NCBI GenBank assembly: GCA_009746045.1
Contig: RPFO01000127.1
Coordinates: 586,050 to 650,049, forward strand
Reading direction: 5' to 3'
Length of the DNA stretch: 64,000 nucleotides
DNA from: Mesostigma viride
Taxonomy: Eukaryota; Streptophyta; Mesostigmatophyceae; Mesostigmatales; Mesostigmataceae
Shown: in pieces, positions 10,652-24,900 of the stretch
Position numbering within the stretch: position 1 is the first letter of the stretch
Layout of the letters: each line of letters begins with the position of its first letter
The notes under the pieces: model-generated
Seen by the model: the letters and a program-made list of their open reading frames with translations, nothing else
What the model was told of the DNA's origin: nothing
Database searches by the model: none
Made by a program: the position numbers and the translations under genes

Positions 10652-13600
10652 TCAAATGATCGATGTTTGTACTGTCGCGTATCGAGCGCGAATGCCTGTT
10701 TGCGCTTGTAAGCATGAGCTACTGTGCACCTCACCCCATCGAGCTTCAGAACCTGCACAAGGTATTGTAAGTTTACCTATATTGCACTCAAACGCCACAT
10801 TACCAGCAGACAACTCAAAGTGCAAGCTTACCGGGCGTGTCGGCATCAGGGATGCCTTCTGGGACAAGGAGGACGCGATCTGGGCAAACGAGTTCACCAG
10901 CGCTATGCCGTTCACCGATCGCTGAAACTTTCCCTGGCCAGTGTGTGCCAGGGACTTGAGTGTGGAAAAGTTTGAACTGCCAAAGCCAACCGTGTAGACA
11001 ATCAGGCCGCCAGGGCCAAAGCGAGCTTGCAATTGGCGCATCTCAGCGATCCCATTTCTGCACTGACCATCTGACATGAACAACAGGAGTGGCTGGTACA
11101 CGCCGCCTTCCCGTGCGTGAACCCTTTCCATGACCTCTGCAGCGGTCGTCAATGCAGCAGCGAAATCGGTTCCCCTGCCGATGCAAGGCAGGCGCATTGG
11201 GCAATTCGAAATTGGGATGCCCTCGCATGTGACGTTTGCTGTGCTAGAGTATACAACGACCGACACAAGGTCCTGCCCACCATTGTCAACACGCTCCTTC
11301 ACGAAGCTCGATACCGCCTGCAACAGGTCTTGCCATGGCCGCCCCCTCATCGAGCTAGATGAATCCAGAACAAGCACAACGTGATAACCCCACCCTGTAG
11401 CACTGCGATGCTTGCACGAGTACACGTGGCCATCTGTGGACACCGACTTGCCAGCCCCAACACTGGCCCTACTCGCCGGGTCATGCCAGAGTTCCAGCTC
11501 ACAAAACGACGGCTGCTTGCCCGGTTCGTCATGCTCCTGGGCGCCGCATCGGTGGCTGCACTTGGCAAACACCTCCCGCTCGGCCGCGCTGCAGTTGTCA
11601 TGCCAGCCGATGGTCTCCCAGTAGTGGGCGTGCGTGAGCTCATCCTTGGGGATGTGCTCGTCAGGGCCGTACTTGCACGTCTCGTGCCGGCGTCCATCAC
11701 GCGCCGAGTGCGTGCACTTGTTGGGGTCATCCGCATCGCACTCCATGATGTGGGTGTGGCCCTGACCCATCGCCTGACAGAATAGATTGCACATCTCGGC
11801 TTGGCCGGTCTCCCCTCGGACATACTTGCGATCCCCCACGTCGATGTCGTTGTGGTCAGACACCCAGTGACACGTCCGCATCATGCCGTGCGCGCCCTTG
11901 TGGTTGCCAGCGTGGCCAAACGGCAGCTCACAAAAGTATAGGCACGTGGGGCATTTGTCGCCGCAGGTGTGGACAACACGCGGGTCCAGGGAGTGCGTGT
12001 GGGGCCCCTCGTGGCACATCTTGAAAGGGGGGACACGGATTGCGCAGCTCTCACGTGACCCGTTGGCTTCCGCCACCGTCTTGTACGTGAAAGTGGAGCG
12101 CGCACCCTTGAACACCTTCTCCTCCACCACATCGTTGACATGCTGGACGGACAGCCGACAGATGCCCTCACTCTCACACGGCTCCGAGCATGGATGGTCG
12201 CGGCCACAAAAGTGCAGCCCCCCATGATCATCGGCAGCACCCTGGCTCTCATTGGCCCCGCCCGCCTCGACCAAGTAGAGCTGCGACAGTGGCGTGTGGT
12301 GGAAGTGATCCCTTGAAGAACAGGTGTAGGTGCAGCCCTTGACTGCGCAGCCGTGCAGGCACATCACCTCGGCACACTTGTGGACTGTGTGAGTCTTGTC
12401 TGCGTTGATCTGGCACCTCCCACGGCACAGCTTTGCTCCCCCCTGGCCGGCAGAGCACGGCGCGCCACACAAGTGCATGGGGCTGTTGCAGACATGGTCG
12501 CCATCCCCTGGCAGCCGCTCGTGCCCAGCCTTCTTGCAGCATGTGCTGTTGCAGTTGAGCATGCCCGCCATATCGCAGGGAACCTGGCAAGTGTGCGGCT
12601 TCTGCTTGCAGCAGTGGACACCGCCGTGGCCCATCTTCTCCTCACACTTGTGAAGCACTGCCGAGGTACACCCCTCTTCTGCCGCGGCCTCCTCACAGAA
12701 CCAGCAGGTGCACTTGCAAGTGTGTAGGCCCATGCAGGTATGGTCGGCCGCCGGGTGTGACTTGGGCAGCAAGCAGGACATGAAGCAGTGACTGCAGGTT
12801 GACCCGCACAGTTGCCACTCATTCCTCAGCACCTGCAGCTTGCTGGCCACCTCATCCATGAAGCGCACCGCACAGTCATCCAGCTGGCCATCCTGCCCCT
12901 GCAGTCGCATCAGGTTGGCCTCCACCCATTGCTGCACACGCGAACACCGTCGCACCACCACTGCCTTCACAAACACCAAGAATGCGGCTTCCCACTGCGG
13001 CCGCTCCACCTCCACGTCCTTGCAGAACACCTCCAGCAGCTTTTGGATGAGGGCCTCCTGGTCCCTGTCCCTCAGCACCACGAGGGCATCTGGGACCTGC
13101 GCCACAGGGATACCCCCCGCCTGACCGTCCGGCATGGTGATGGTTAGCTCAGGGCTCTCGATGCAATGCCCGCTATCCACGGAGATCAGGGCTTCCTCCT
13201 CCAGGGTGCCGTCAGCCTGGGAGATGGACAGGCGCCCGTGGCTGATGGCCGCATCGAGGTGTTTGGCGAGATACTGCACACGATTCAGCACCTCCTGGCC
13301 CTCCAGCGTCGTCCAGTCCTTCAAGATGAGCTTGGACATCAGATGCTTCATGAAGGAGGAGAAGCTGCCCCCCCCTGCTGTGAACTGCTTGGGCCGATCC
13401 GCAATGACATTGAACAGAGTTTTGAGGTCATTGTAGAAGTCTGGCCGGCCCAGCGGGGGAAATGGGAACACGGCAAACTCGCCACCATACATCCCCTTGA
13501 TGAAATTGTCGGAGCCATCAGACCCCTCCCTGGGACGCGTAATCATCGCGATCTTGGTATGGAACTCCTGGTTGACGGACCCAACGTCCCTATCCGGCAC

Positions 13601-16600
13601 GTCCTTGACCACGATGCAGAAGCAGCCCTTGAAGAGCCGCTCGTCGCCCTTGAGCAGGCCCGTGCCACTCTGGAAGCGAGAGAACATGGCCTCCAGGTCG
13701 CGGTCCAGGCGGAGCTCGGTCTTGAAGAGCGTGAAGTTGGAGATGGCGGCGTTGAACACCGCCAGCAGCATGTCCTCCTGCTCCGTGCGCTCAAACGAGC
13801 CCAGCCCCTCGAAGTCCAGGATCACGTAGAGCACGCCGCCCACCTGGCACAGCCCCATCCAACAGCCGTCGGTGCAGCGTGCCCCTGAGATCTGGAACGA
13901 GGTTCCAAACATGTGGTTCAGCGTGTAGCTCTTGCCAGTGCTCTGCTTGCCCATGGAGGACACCACCGTGATTCCCCCCCACCAGGAATCAAGCACTGCA
14001 TCCAGTAATCCGAAACTGATGACCTCGACAGCCTCCTGGGTATTGCGGAGCTGTTGTGGCAGCTGCACGCCATCTGCCATGAGCACAAACGCGTTGTCCT
14101 CCGCGCGCGCAATCTGCAGGGGGAGCAAGCAAATGAGCTGGCGCACCCAGAAACCCATATGCTGGGCTGTTTCCGTGGCCGATGCAAGCCAACGCTGCAT
14201 GCGTGCACCCATGCTCACATCATCAGCAGCTGGGCGCTGCAATCCTGTCACCCCTGGCACCCACGCTTCAGTTATGGCGCTCGCTGGAAGCACCACCAGG
14301 TTGCGAGCGAGGTGCAGGCTTTTCACGCCCGGCTTGCAGCCCTCAAACAGCCTCTGCTCGATACTCGCCACATGCCTCTCCACGCGAAGCCTCAGAGAGA
14401 CCTCCTGGTCACCATCCCCCTCATCGAAGTCCAGCACCACTGCCACGTGCATGGCCACCCTGTCCAGCCCTTCCTCCTCCGACACAGCCGCCCCCACCAC
14501 AGCAAACTTGTCATACGCGTGGAATAAGTATTCCAGCGTGGTCACCTCCTGCGCGGCCCCGTTGTTGCTGGCATTGTTGGCATTACTGCCCACCGCCTCG
14601 ATCCGGTCTGCCTGCTCCCGCGCATGCACCTGGATGCGGTGCATGTTCACTGTCCCAGTACTCGCAGAGAGCACGCCCAAGAACTGATCGAGGGAGGCAC
14701 CCTCATGGACTCCACCAAGGCTGAAGGAGGCCAACATGGGGCAGGTGCCACGATACTTCACCACCCTAGGCGGCAAGGCATGCAGGGCAGGCAGCATGAG
14801 GGGGGTCAGTTGCAGGGGAAAGCCCATCGGTACGTCCGACGGCGAGTCTGACGGCGAGTCTGGTTGCTCGGCAGCTGGGCCTGCGTCATTGCCTTCCCTC
14901 CCCACCACCATCACACAGTTGCCTGTTGCCGTGACCAAGATATTTGTCGGCGCGAACGTGTCATATGGCGGACACTCGTACACCTCCCTCTCCATAGCCT
15001 TCTGCTGGATGTTGTACAGCCGCACGCGCCCCCCTTGGTCCAGGAGCACCACCTTGCGCTGCGTTTTCAGCAGCTTCAGGTCCATCAGCTCTGGAGAGCC
15101 GCTGAGGGCCCCGAGCTCCACCTGGGGGCAGGCAGACTCCATCGCCTTGAAGCCTTCATCAAAGCGGGACACTGAGATCAGGTGCTGCACATGCATATGG
15201 TCCCTGGTGATGAAGTAAGCGGCAAGCAGCCGCGTGTCCTCGTCGAAATCTGCCAGCTCGGCGCATCTGCCAAAGGCGCGGTGAAATGCACGCTGGCCCC
15301 CCACACCCACATTGTATATATCCACAACGGCCCGCTCGCCTGCGTTATCTGGCATGTTTGCCATTACCAGCAGGGAGCGGCCTTTCTTCATCAGAAAGGA
15401 TGACAGCACGGTCCAGGATGCAGGGATGCGAGCAAGGCCCACCTTGCTGACCGCAGGGGCCTGCGAACATGTGCTGGCCGGTCCTCCCTGGTGCCCTTGC
15501 TGCGGTGCAGGTGAAAAGAGCATGACCTGCAGCTCCACCAGGGGCTCAGGGGTCTCCTCCACATCTGCCAGCACCACAAGCATCTTCTTCCCCCAAAGCA
15601 GCCTGGTTGAGGTCTCCTGGCAGTTACGTACCATGACGGTGAGTTTGTCCGTAGCCGCGGAAGAATTGGCTGGAAGCGCAGCAGCAGTCAGCCGCTGAAG
15701 GTGGCTGTATTCGAGGCTCTTGACCTTTGCTGCATAAGCGTCACTTATCCGCTTGGACTTCTCCTTGGCTCTCTGCGAGACACTCAAGCGCCCATGGGCT
15801 AGCTCTCGCTCCAGCGATTTTTCTGCCTGCTGAAGAGCATCAGCCAACCGTTTGGAAGCCAAATGCGCCAGCAGCTTCTGCACCTTTTCAGGTGACCTTG
15901 CCGGGTCGCCGCCACATGAATAAAGGGGATACCCAGCTTGCTTGTACGAAAAAGCTGCGGTACGAACTCCCGCTATGTATGACATAGCCTCCAGTTTACG
16001 ATTAGGCATACTCCAAAGCCATTCGGCCTCTGCCAGGGGATCCCTCCTTGCTTTCTTCCTTCCGTCCGTCCATCCTTCTTCGATGTCCTTGCCGGGCGGG
16101 CATGCGACAAGTGCAGCGACTAGGCAGCTCCTGCCCACTGCATTGGCGGAGCAGAGTATGCTGGCCTTGTCATTGAACAGCTTCTCAAGCTCCCCTGCAT
16201 TGCCCACCTCAGCTCGGACGCTGGCAAGGCATGCCTCTCCCTCTGCTCTGGTCTGCTCGAGCTCGCTTTCCGTCACAGCCAGGTGGTACAGGATAGGAAA
16301 ACCCGAAAGAAGACGGAACCGGAAGGCCTGCATCGTCTGCTGCCTGAACTCCTCCTGCTTGGCTTCAAGGCCGGCTTTGATCTCCTTCACTTTGCATTCC
16401 TCTTCCTTGCGCAGCACCCCCACTTCTTCTTGCAGGCTCGTTGATAAGAACTGGACATAAGCGGGATCACGCACCAAGCTCTGCAGCAGCAGCTTCTTGC
16501 CTTGTACAGGCATGTCCGGGTGTAGCTGCACATTACGCTGGTCTCGCCAATGCAACAGCGTGTCCGGCGCGCTCAGATCGAAGTCCAGGCGCTCGCTACA

Positions 16601-18311
16601 CTTCCAGATGCGCTTTGGGGGCAGCGCTACATGGCAAACAACTCCAGCCAAGCCCCTAGCGCCCGTCACAATGGCCATTTGAGGCTGCACCCCTGCCCCA
16701 TTGGCAGCTGGCACGTAAGACCCGCTCTGTAGCTGGCTGCATAATGTCGCGGCTCCAAAGACCCACTCAGGGCCCAGGTCAAAGCTCTCCTCCTGGGTAA
16801 TCTGCTCCGCAAACCTGTACGGGATGAAGCGCCGCTCGCTGCCACGTGTGCGATCCCCCGATGGGAAGGCCAGGGTTCCAGCTCGGTCAAAGCAGAAGAA
16901 GACATGGCGTGTGAGCTGCGTGATGTAGCGCACGCAGGTTGAGGCAATGTCGTTGGGGGAGATAGACGTGAAGGCATTGGTGGGCAGCGGCCATAGGACA
17001 ACAAAGATGACCTGGCATGGGCAGTCAATGCTACTCGCTGGCTCGCCAGATGGCACCACCTGTCGCTTCACGACGCCATAGATGCCGGGGGGGCAGGGCT
17101 CAAGGAGACGGCCAGCAGCATCTGCATCCAGCGCGCCCACTTTGGTCAGCAGGGACAAGATACCGGCCCGATGGCCCACCACGCCATAGCACCGCTGTTC
17201 CACACGGTCCAGCTTGCCAAACTCAATCTTGGAGGCGTTTTTATTACACGAGCGGGGCACCGCATCGTTGCACAGCCTGACAAGCTCGAGGCGCGGAATG
17301 ACCACCTTCTCCACCAGGTTCCCATCCAACGTGTCGCCGCGAATCTCCATCAGCTGGTATACGACGCTCCTCTCCCCTTGCAACGAGGCCACACCACTGT
17401 CCACCAGACCTTGCTCCTCCCGAACCATGGTATCCTCCCCGCTGCGCAAGCCCGGCTCCACATCCATCTCTGAGACGCCCAGCTCCTCCCGTGGTGCAGG
17501 GCTCACATCCATGTCGCGAAGGTCACCGTAGGGGAAGCCATCCGTGAACCCAAGCTCACCGGGCTTGGTGTGTCGGTGGCTGCCCAGTATGTCCTCCAGC
17601 GCACCATGTTGAGAAGATTCCATGGATGCACCTGGTGCACAACAAATAGTACAGAAACAATCAGTGTATATCTTGCAACAGTTTGTCAGCCTCACGGTTT
17701 TCCTGTAGGTAGTGCGGCATGCTCGTACCTTGTAGTAAAGCACACACCCCATCGTGTTTGCAATCATCATACTATATTCCTGATTCCCATGCTATGGCCT
17801 TCTCCATAAATTTAGTCCAAACTTGGTTACTCAGCTTTACCACATTGCGGGCAATCAACATGGCACATTGCCTACCTTAACCTAGTACGGAAAGTCCAGA
17901 TGCACAGTGGCTGGGCGTTAACGCCCAAAGAAGTGACTACCTGGAAGTTTGCATACCTGCAGCGCTCCCTGGAACGCCTCCAGTGCGGCCATCCTGCCCA
18001 CCCTGGGTGATGTCAGCAACTGAATTCGGCCGATTGGCCTCTGGCTCTGCGCACTCGCCACGCATTGGCTCCAAGACACCGACCTGCTGGCTGGTTCGGC
18101 CAGCCACGAGGGCATGGGGCTTGCCACCGCCTGGACTGTTGGCGGATTCCTCATTCAGGAGTTGAACCGCGGAAATGGTGTGGCATTCTGGGATATCAGC
18201 TGCCTGTCCATCCGTGGCCACTGTACTGCCACAGGGTGCTTCGAATGGCCCTGCGGAGAAAGACGCCGCAATTCCATGATTCAAGGGGTCATCTGGTCCC
18301 TGGGGCCCCAT
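10652..18311 (-). CDS. Giant VLIG/GBP-like GTPase with Cys/His-rich region and VWA domain
   Basis: The frame is open for about 2,370 codons (17,770-10,652); the first good ATG is at 17,623. A possible first exon, 18,311-17,957, joins in phase to an acceptor before 17,631. In that model (about 2,385 aa) a coiled coil lies near residues 530-580. A dynamin/GBP-type GTPase lies near 1,345-1,560: Walker A GKQSTGKS at 13,953-13,924, G2 CTDGCW, G3 DFEG and a non-canonical G4 VKDV. A Cys/His-rich block at about 1,720-2,170 has many CxxxC and HxC pairs. The VWA domain at about 2,200-2,380 has a complete MIDAS: DSSSS, GTD and SDG. I infer a cytosolic NTP-dependent scaffold. The frame probably does not run to 10,652: a GTAAGC donor follows codon CCG at 10,832, just after the VWA domain. 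The function is unknown. Confidence 0.85.
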
Positions 18312-20572
<2,261 letters not shown>

Positions 20573-21655
20573 CGGCAGCGGAAGCGCATAATTTGGCTCT
20601 GATGACACAAACTCTAGTGCGGGGGTGAGTGCGGGGTTCCGGGACACCACCGCACTAAGTCCGACGCGCCTGCCCAGGCCACGCCGCGCCGGACCGGCAC
20701 ACGAGTTACGCGGGAAAAAAGGGCCTGCCGCGCCAATTACTGTAGGACTTGGCTAATTTCTTTGTTGACTACAAGCGCAGTCAAGGATGCAATTGGCATC
20801 ATTGCATTATTTTTGCCAAGGTGCTGGCAATTTACGCTTGAAGGTGGCAAAAATCTGGTTTCTTTGTGATGCAGTAGTGACTATTGCCTGGCAATTGCGC
20901 AGCCGGGAAGTTGGGCGAAACCTGGTGCCATTTGGACAGAAACTGGAATAAGGGCTTAACGCCTTACCTAAGGCACAGACCCACACGATGCCGCTGACCG
21001 CTAGAAAAATTGCGAGGATGGCCACCAGCACACCCTGTCTGGTGCTGGTCAAGCAGCAAAGGCAGGGCCGGGCCATGAAAGCTGGAGGTCACGAGCACTT
21101 TGTTGCAGTGGATGTAAACGACCCCCTGTTTGGAGCACAAAAGGCGAGAAGCAAATTAAAAACGGAAAGCGCCAGTCATACACCGCGCAGCTCGCGAGAA
21201 TTCCAGGAACCAGTTTTTGTGTGATATTCGCATTTAGATGTCGTGCATAACCATTCCTTTATTATCGCACACACCAGTAAATGAGTACAAGGATTTGCGT
21301 CAACCCAGCTAAATGCCGAGGGTGCCACGGACGTGTATGCCAGCGAGCTCGAGTCTGGCGAGCAATCACTCAAACATGTCCACTGTCCCCGCCTAAGCCG
21401 AGCATCACCCTAACATGTCCGCCATTGCTACGTTTTATCATCCTTGACTGCGCTTGTAGTCAACAAAGAAATTAGCCAAGTCCTACAGTAATTGGCGCGG
21501 CAGGCCCTTTTTTCCCGCGTAACTCGTGTGCCGGTCCGGCGCGGCGTGGCCTGGGCAGGCGCGTCGGACTTAGTGCGGTGGTGTCCCGGAACCCCGCACT
21601 CACCCCCGCACTAGAGTTTGTGTCATCAGAGCCAAATTATGCGCTTCCCGGCAGC
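20573..21655. mobile_element. Fold-back DNA element with 210-bp TIRs and 7-bp TSD
   Basis: The left terminal repeat (20,580-20,789) reappears reversed and complemented at 21,439-21,648. Both copies are 210 bp and I saw no mismatch by eye. They begin ggaagcgcataa and end in the unit caaggatg. The 7-bp sequence cggcagc flanks the element directly on both sides (20,573-20,579 and 21,649-21,655), as a target-site duplication would. The 649-bp interior has no transposase; its longest frame is 78 codons and unrecognised. This is a non-autonomous TIR element (MITE or fold-back). A 7-bp TSD does not by itself fix the superfamily. Identical arms suggest recent insertion. Confidence 0.9.
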
Positions 21656-21917
21656 AGTGACCTGAACACGCCTTAGGACAGCACCACGCTGGCACATCCT
21701 CCCGCCTCCGCCGTGCTGGCCATATTTTGCTGGCACATTAAAATTACGATCGATCACTGGAAATATTGTGAAGCTTGCAGTTGCCAACATAGGTTCACAC
21801 GAGCATTACGAGTGTGCAGCCGTGTAATTTCGTTTTAAGGAAAGTGCCCCGCTTATCCCACAGTAGAAATATCTTCGAACAAGCCTTTATGCCGAAATAC
21901 GGGTCCTACTAGCGGCC

Positions 21918-24900
21918 ATGGCTGGCATTGTGCCAATGCAAGTGGCACGACTGGGCACTCAGGGAGTTTGTCTCGCCAGTGGCTTGTCACAAGAACCATG
22001 GTGTGCTGGGAACGAAGGCAGGAGAGCTACTGAACGCGTCCATTATTTTAGCACTGGTACGCTTCAATTCGCGCCCCCGGCCAACCACACCTCGCTTTCC
22101 GCGCATAGAATAACAAAAAAGCCCCGCACTTACCAATGCCAAGCAGCGGCTGGCTCCAAGGCATCGTCCACTTCAAAACGAGTCTCCGAGGTCCTTCCTG
22201 CTGTCCCGCCTTGGACACCACGTGATTTGAATGTGCCGTTACCTGCGTTCGATAACCCTCATGAAACCGTAGACGTTGTCGTGGTCGGCTGCGGTCCTGG
22301 AGGCCTTTCTGTGGCGGAGCGTGTCGGGGCTGCTGGCTTGTCAGTTGTGTGCATTGACCCTGCTCCTACATCCAGTTGGCGAAACAATTACGGCGTGTGG
22401 GTTGAGGAATTCGAAAAAGCGGGCTTGACAGACTGCTTAGAGGTCATCTGGCCCCGCTCCAACGTACACCTTGACGTGGGAAAAGAGCGATTTCTGAATC
22501 GCCCATACGGTCGTGTGGACCGCTTAAAGCTAAAGCGCACGCTGTTGAATCGGGCGGTTCAACATGGCGTGCGATTCCTGAGGTCTACAGTGACCGACAT
22601 TCAACATTCACCTTTCCAGTCGCAGTTGGTCTGCGCTGATGGCACCAAGGTGTCAGCCCTCATCGTGGTGGACGCCACTGGCTTTTCCTGCAAGCTGTTG
22701 CAGTTCAGTGAGCCGTTTGAGCCGGGGTACCAAGCAGCATACGGCATCATGGCGAAGGTACGATGCATCGTCTTCCTGCAGACGAATTTTGGCAGTTCAG
22801 TTCAATCTTTATTTTATTGTATATATATATTTTATCATCATTATGCCAAGGTGAATGCAGCTGAAGCGCAGTCGAATGTAGCAGTATAAAGGTTGTCAAC
22901 TTCTAGGCTGATTTCTGACGACCAAACAAGAGAATGAGGGTAGGTGTTCGAACAGCCTTCACACTACGCAATAATATTGTTATTTTTATCAGAATCGCCT
23001 GTTTTCGGATGCTTTGAAGAAAATGCATCTTCTTCTTGTGATTGTGTGAGAAGAACAACCCAAGCAAACCTGATGCACTGACATAACAGCAATACCCGCT
23101 TTTCTTCTTAGATGTGGATACGATAATGGGCTCTTTCCTTTTCTCATTTCATTGGGCAGTCCAGGGCTCTTCTCGGAGTTTGGATGCACTGGTAAGTTAC
23201 ATAAGAGGTCCAACTTGGGATGTAGATATCACACATTCTGGCACCATCATAGAATGTGCATCCTCCCCCGTTCTTGAATACTGGAAAGCTATAGCCATAA
23301 TTATGAAGGGTCAGCGTTGCCATCACCACATGCAAACGACAAGTATTTGTACCTGTGGGCAGCAATTTTTAAGATAACATTTGGTGGAGAGTCGCACTAT
23401 TGTGTCCACGAAATTCGCATTTGATTCTGTTAATTGGCTTGCATATCCTATTTCATTTTTCCTTGTCAGACTGCTCACTGTAGTGAGCTTTAAGCGTTTC
23501 AACATGGTAGTTTTGGTTGCTTTGCTGGCTAGGTCCTTGCGTAAGCCTCCTGTAATTTTCTAATGGACATTTTATGAAGTTGTTTTGGTTGTGAGGCGGA
23601 ACATCAAAAGCTACTACATGATAAAGAGGGCTGTTGTTCCGTTGTAGTAAGAATTTCATTTGTTCACTAAGGAGACCTTAAATTTTTAGTTTAGCTTTCC
23701 TGGCTTTCTCAGTCAGAGCCGTCATCCACTTGGCATCCACTCAACATAACTACCGAAGCGATGGTATGACGTAGCGAAGGTTTAAGTTGGCACCAAGTGG
23801 TAATCTGTTGATCACTTGCATTCAAGACAGCAGCAAATGTCTTAGCACGAACGCTTTCCCCCCCCCCAGTCCTTCTTCCAAACTTTGAGGTCAACCTCAG
23901 CCAACCCACTGTTTTTCTAATGACTCTCGTATCAAGTCAGCGAGGGGTTGAACAGCATGTGGCCATTATGTCTAGGACAGCAATACCACGTCTCCACCCT
24001 CTTTCCCCCTTCAAGAATAGATTTATGCATCCCATGCTTGGCATTTATGAAGCTACACCCACCCACCTGGCTACGGATCATGCCTTCGATCCTCGCTTAC
24101 CACGACCCTCCCTGCTGTTTGCCCTCTGCCCCTGCAACCAACGGCCGCAGGTCGACTCCCACCCCTTCCCCTTGGACACCATGCTGTTCATGGACTGGCG
24201 CGACGACCACCTGCGCTTTGAGCCGTCCCTGCGCGCGGGCAACATGGCCTCCCCTTCGTTCCTCTACGTCATGCCCATGAGCCCGACACGCGTGTTCCTG
24301 GGTGGGTATCGATGTATATGACATAAAGAAATTCAACATTTCAGTATAGTTTAATTAATATTGCAAGGTTTCAAGGATTATCATTGGTTGTTCCTATGAC
24401 TGAGACGCGCTTGTTCCTGGGTGGGTATCTATATATAGGCCCCTAGAGAAATACAAATAACATTTTAATATGGTATACTAAATGTTGCGTGGTATCAAGG
24501 ATTATCATGGGTTGTGCCTATGCTGGAGATGCATGTGTTCCTGGGTGGGAGCCCACTGTAGTACATGGTTTACAGTGGCGCGGCTTTATCCCGGTGGTGC
24601 CCTTGAGATATGTGCATTTGTGTGTTTGTGTGTGTATCTGCATGCGCGTGTCTACATGGCAGCGCATGGCTGCTATCGGTGGCTGGTAGAATTTGCTGTT
24701 GCAGCTTGCAGCATGACTGTGATGGCCCCCCTGGATGCCTATACTCATCGTTTGGCCACAAATCTGCGTAGTTATCCCAGTCTCGCCGAAGCATTTAGCA
24801 CCACTCCAGTTTCTGAACTGTTGGTTTTCAAGGCTGCTTATGAATGTGGCGATGGCCGCATCCGTATCTGCCATCGGTACTTTGAAGTAGTCTGCCACCG

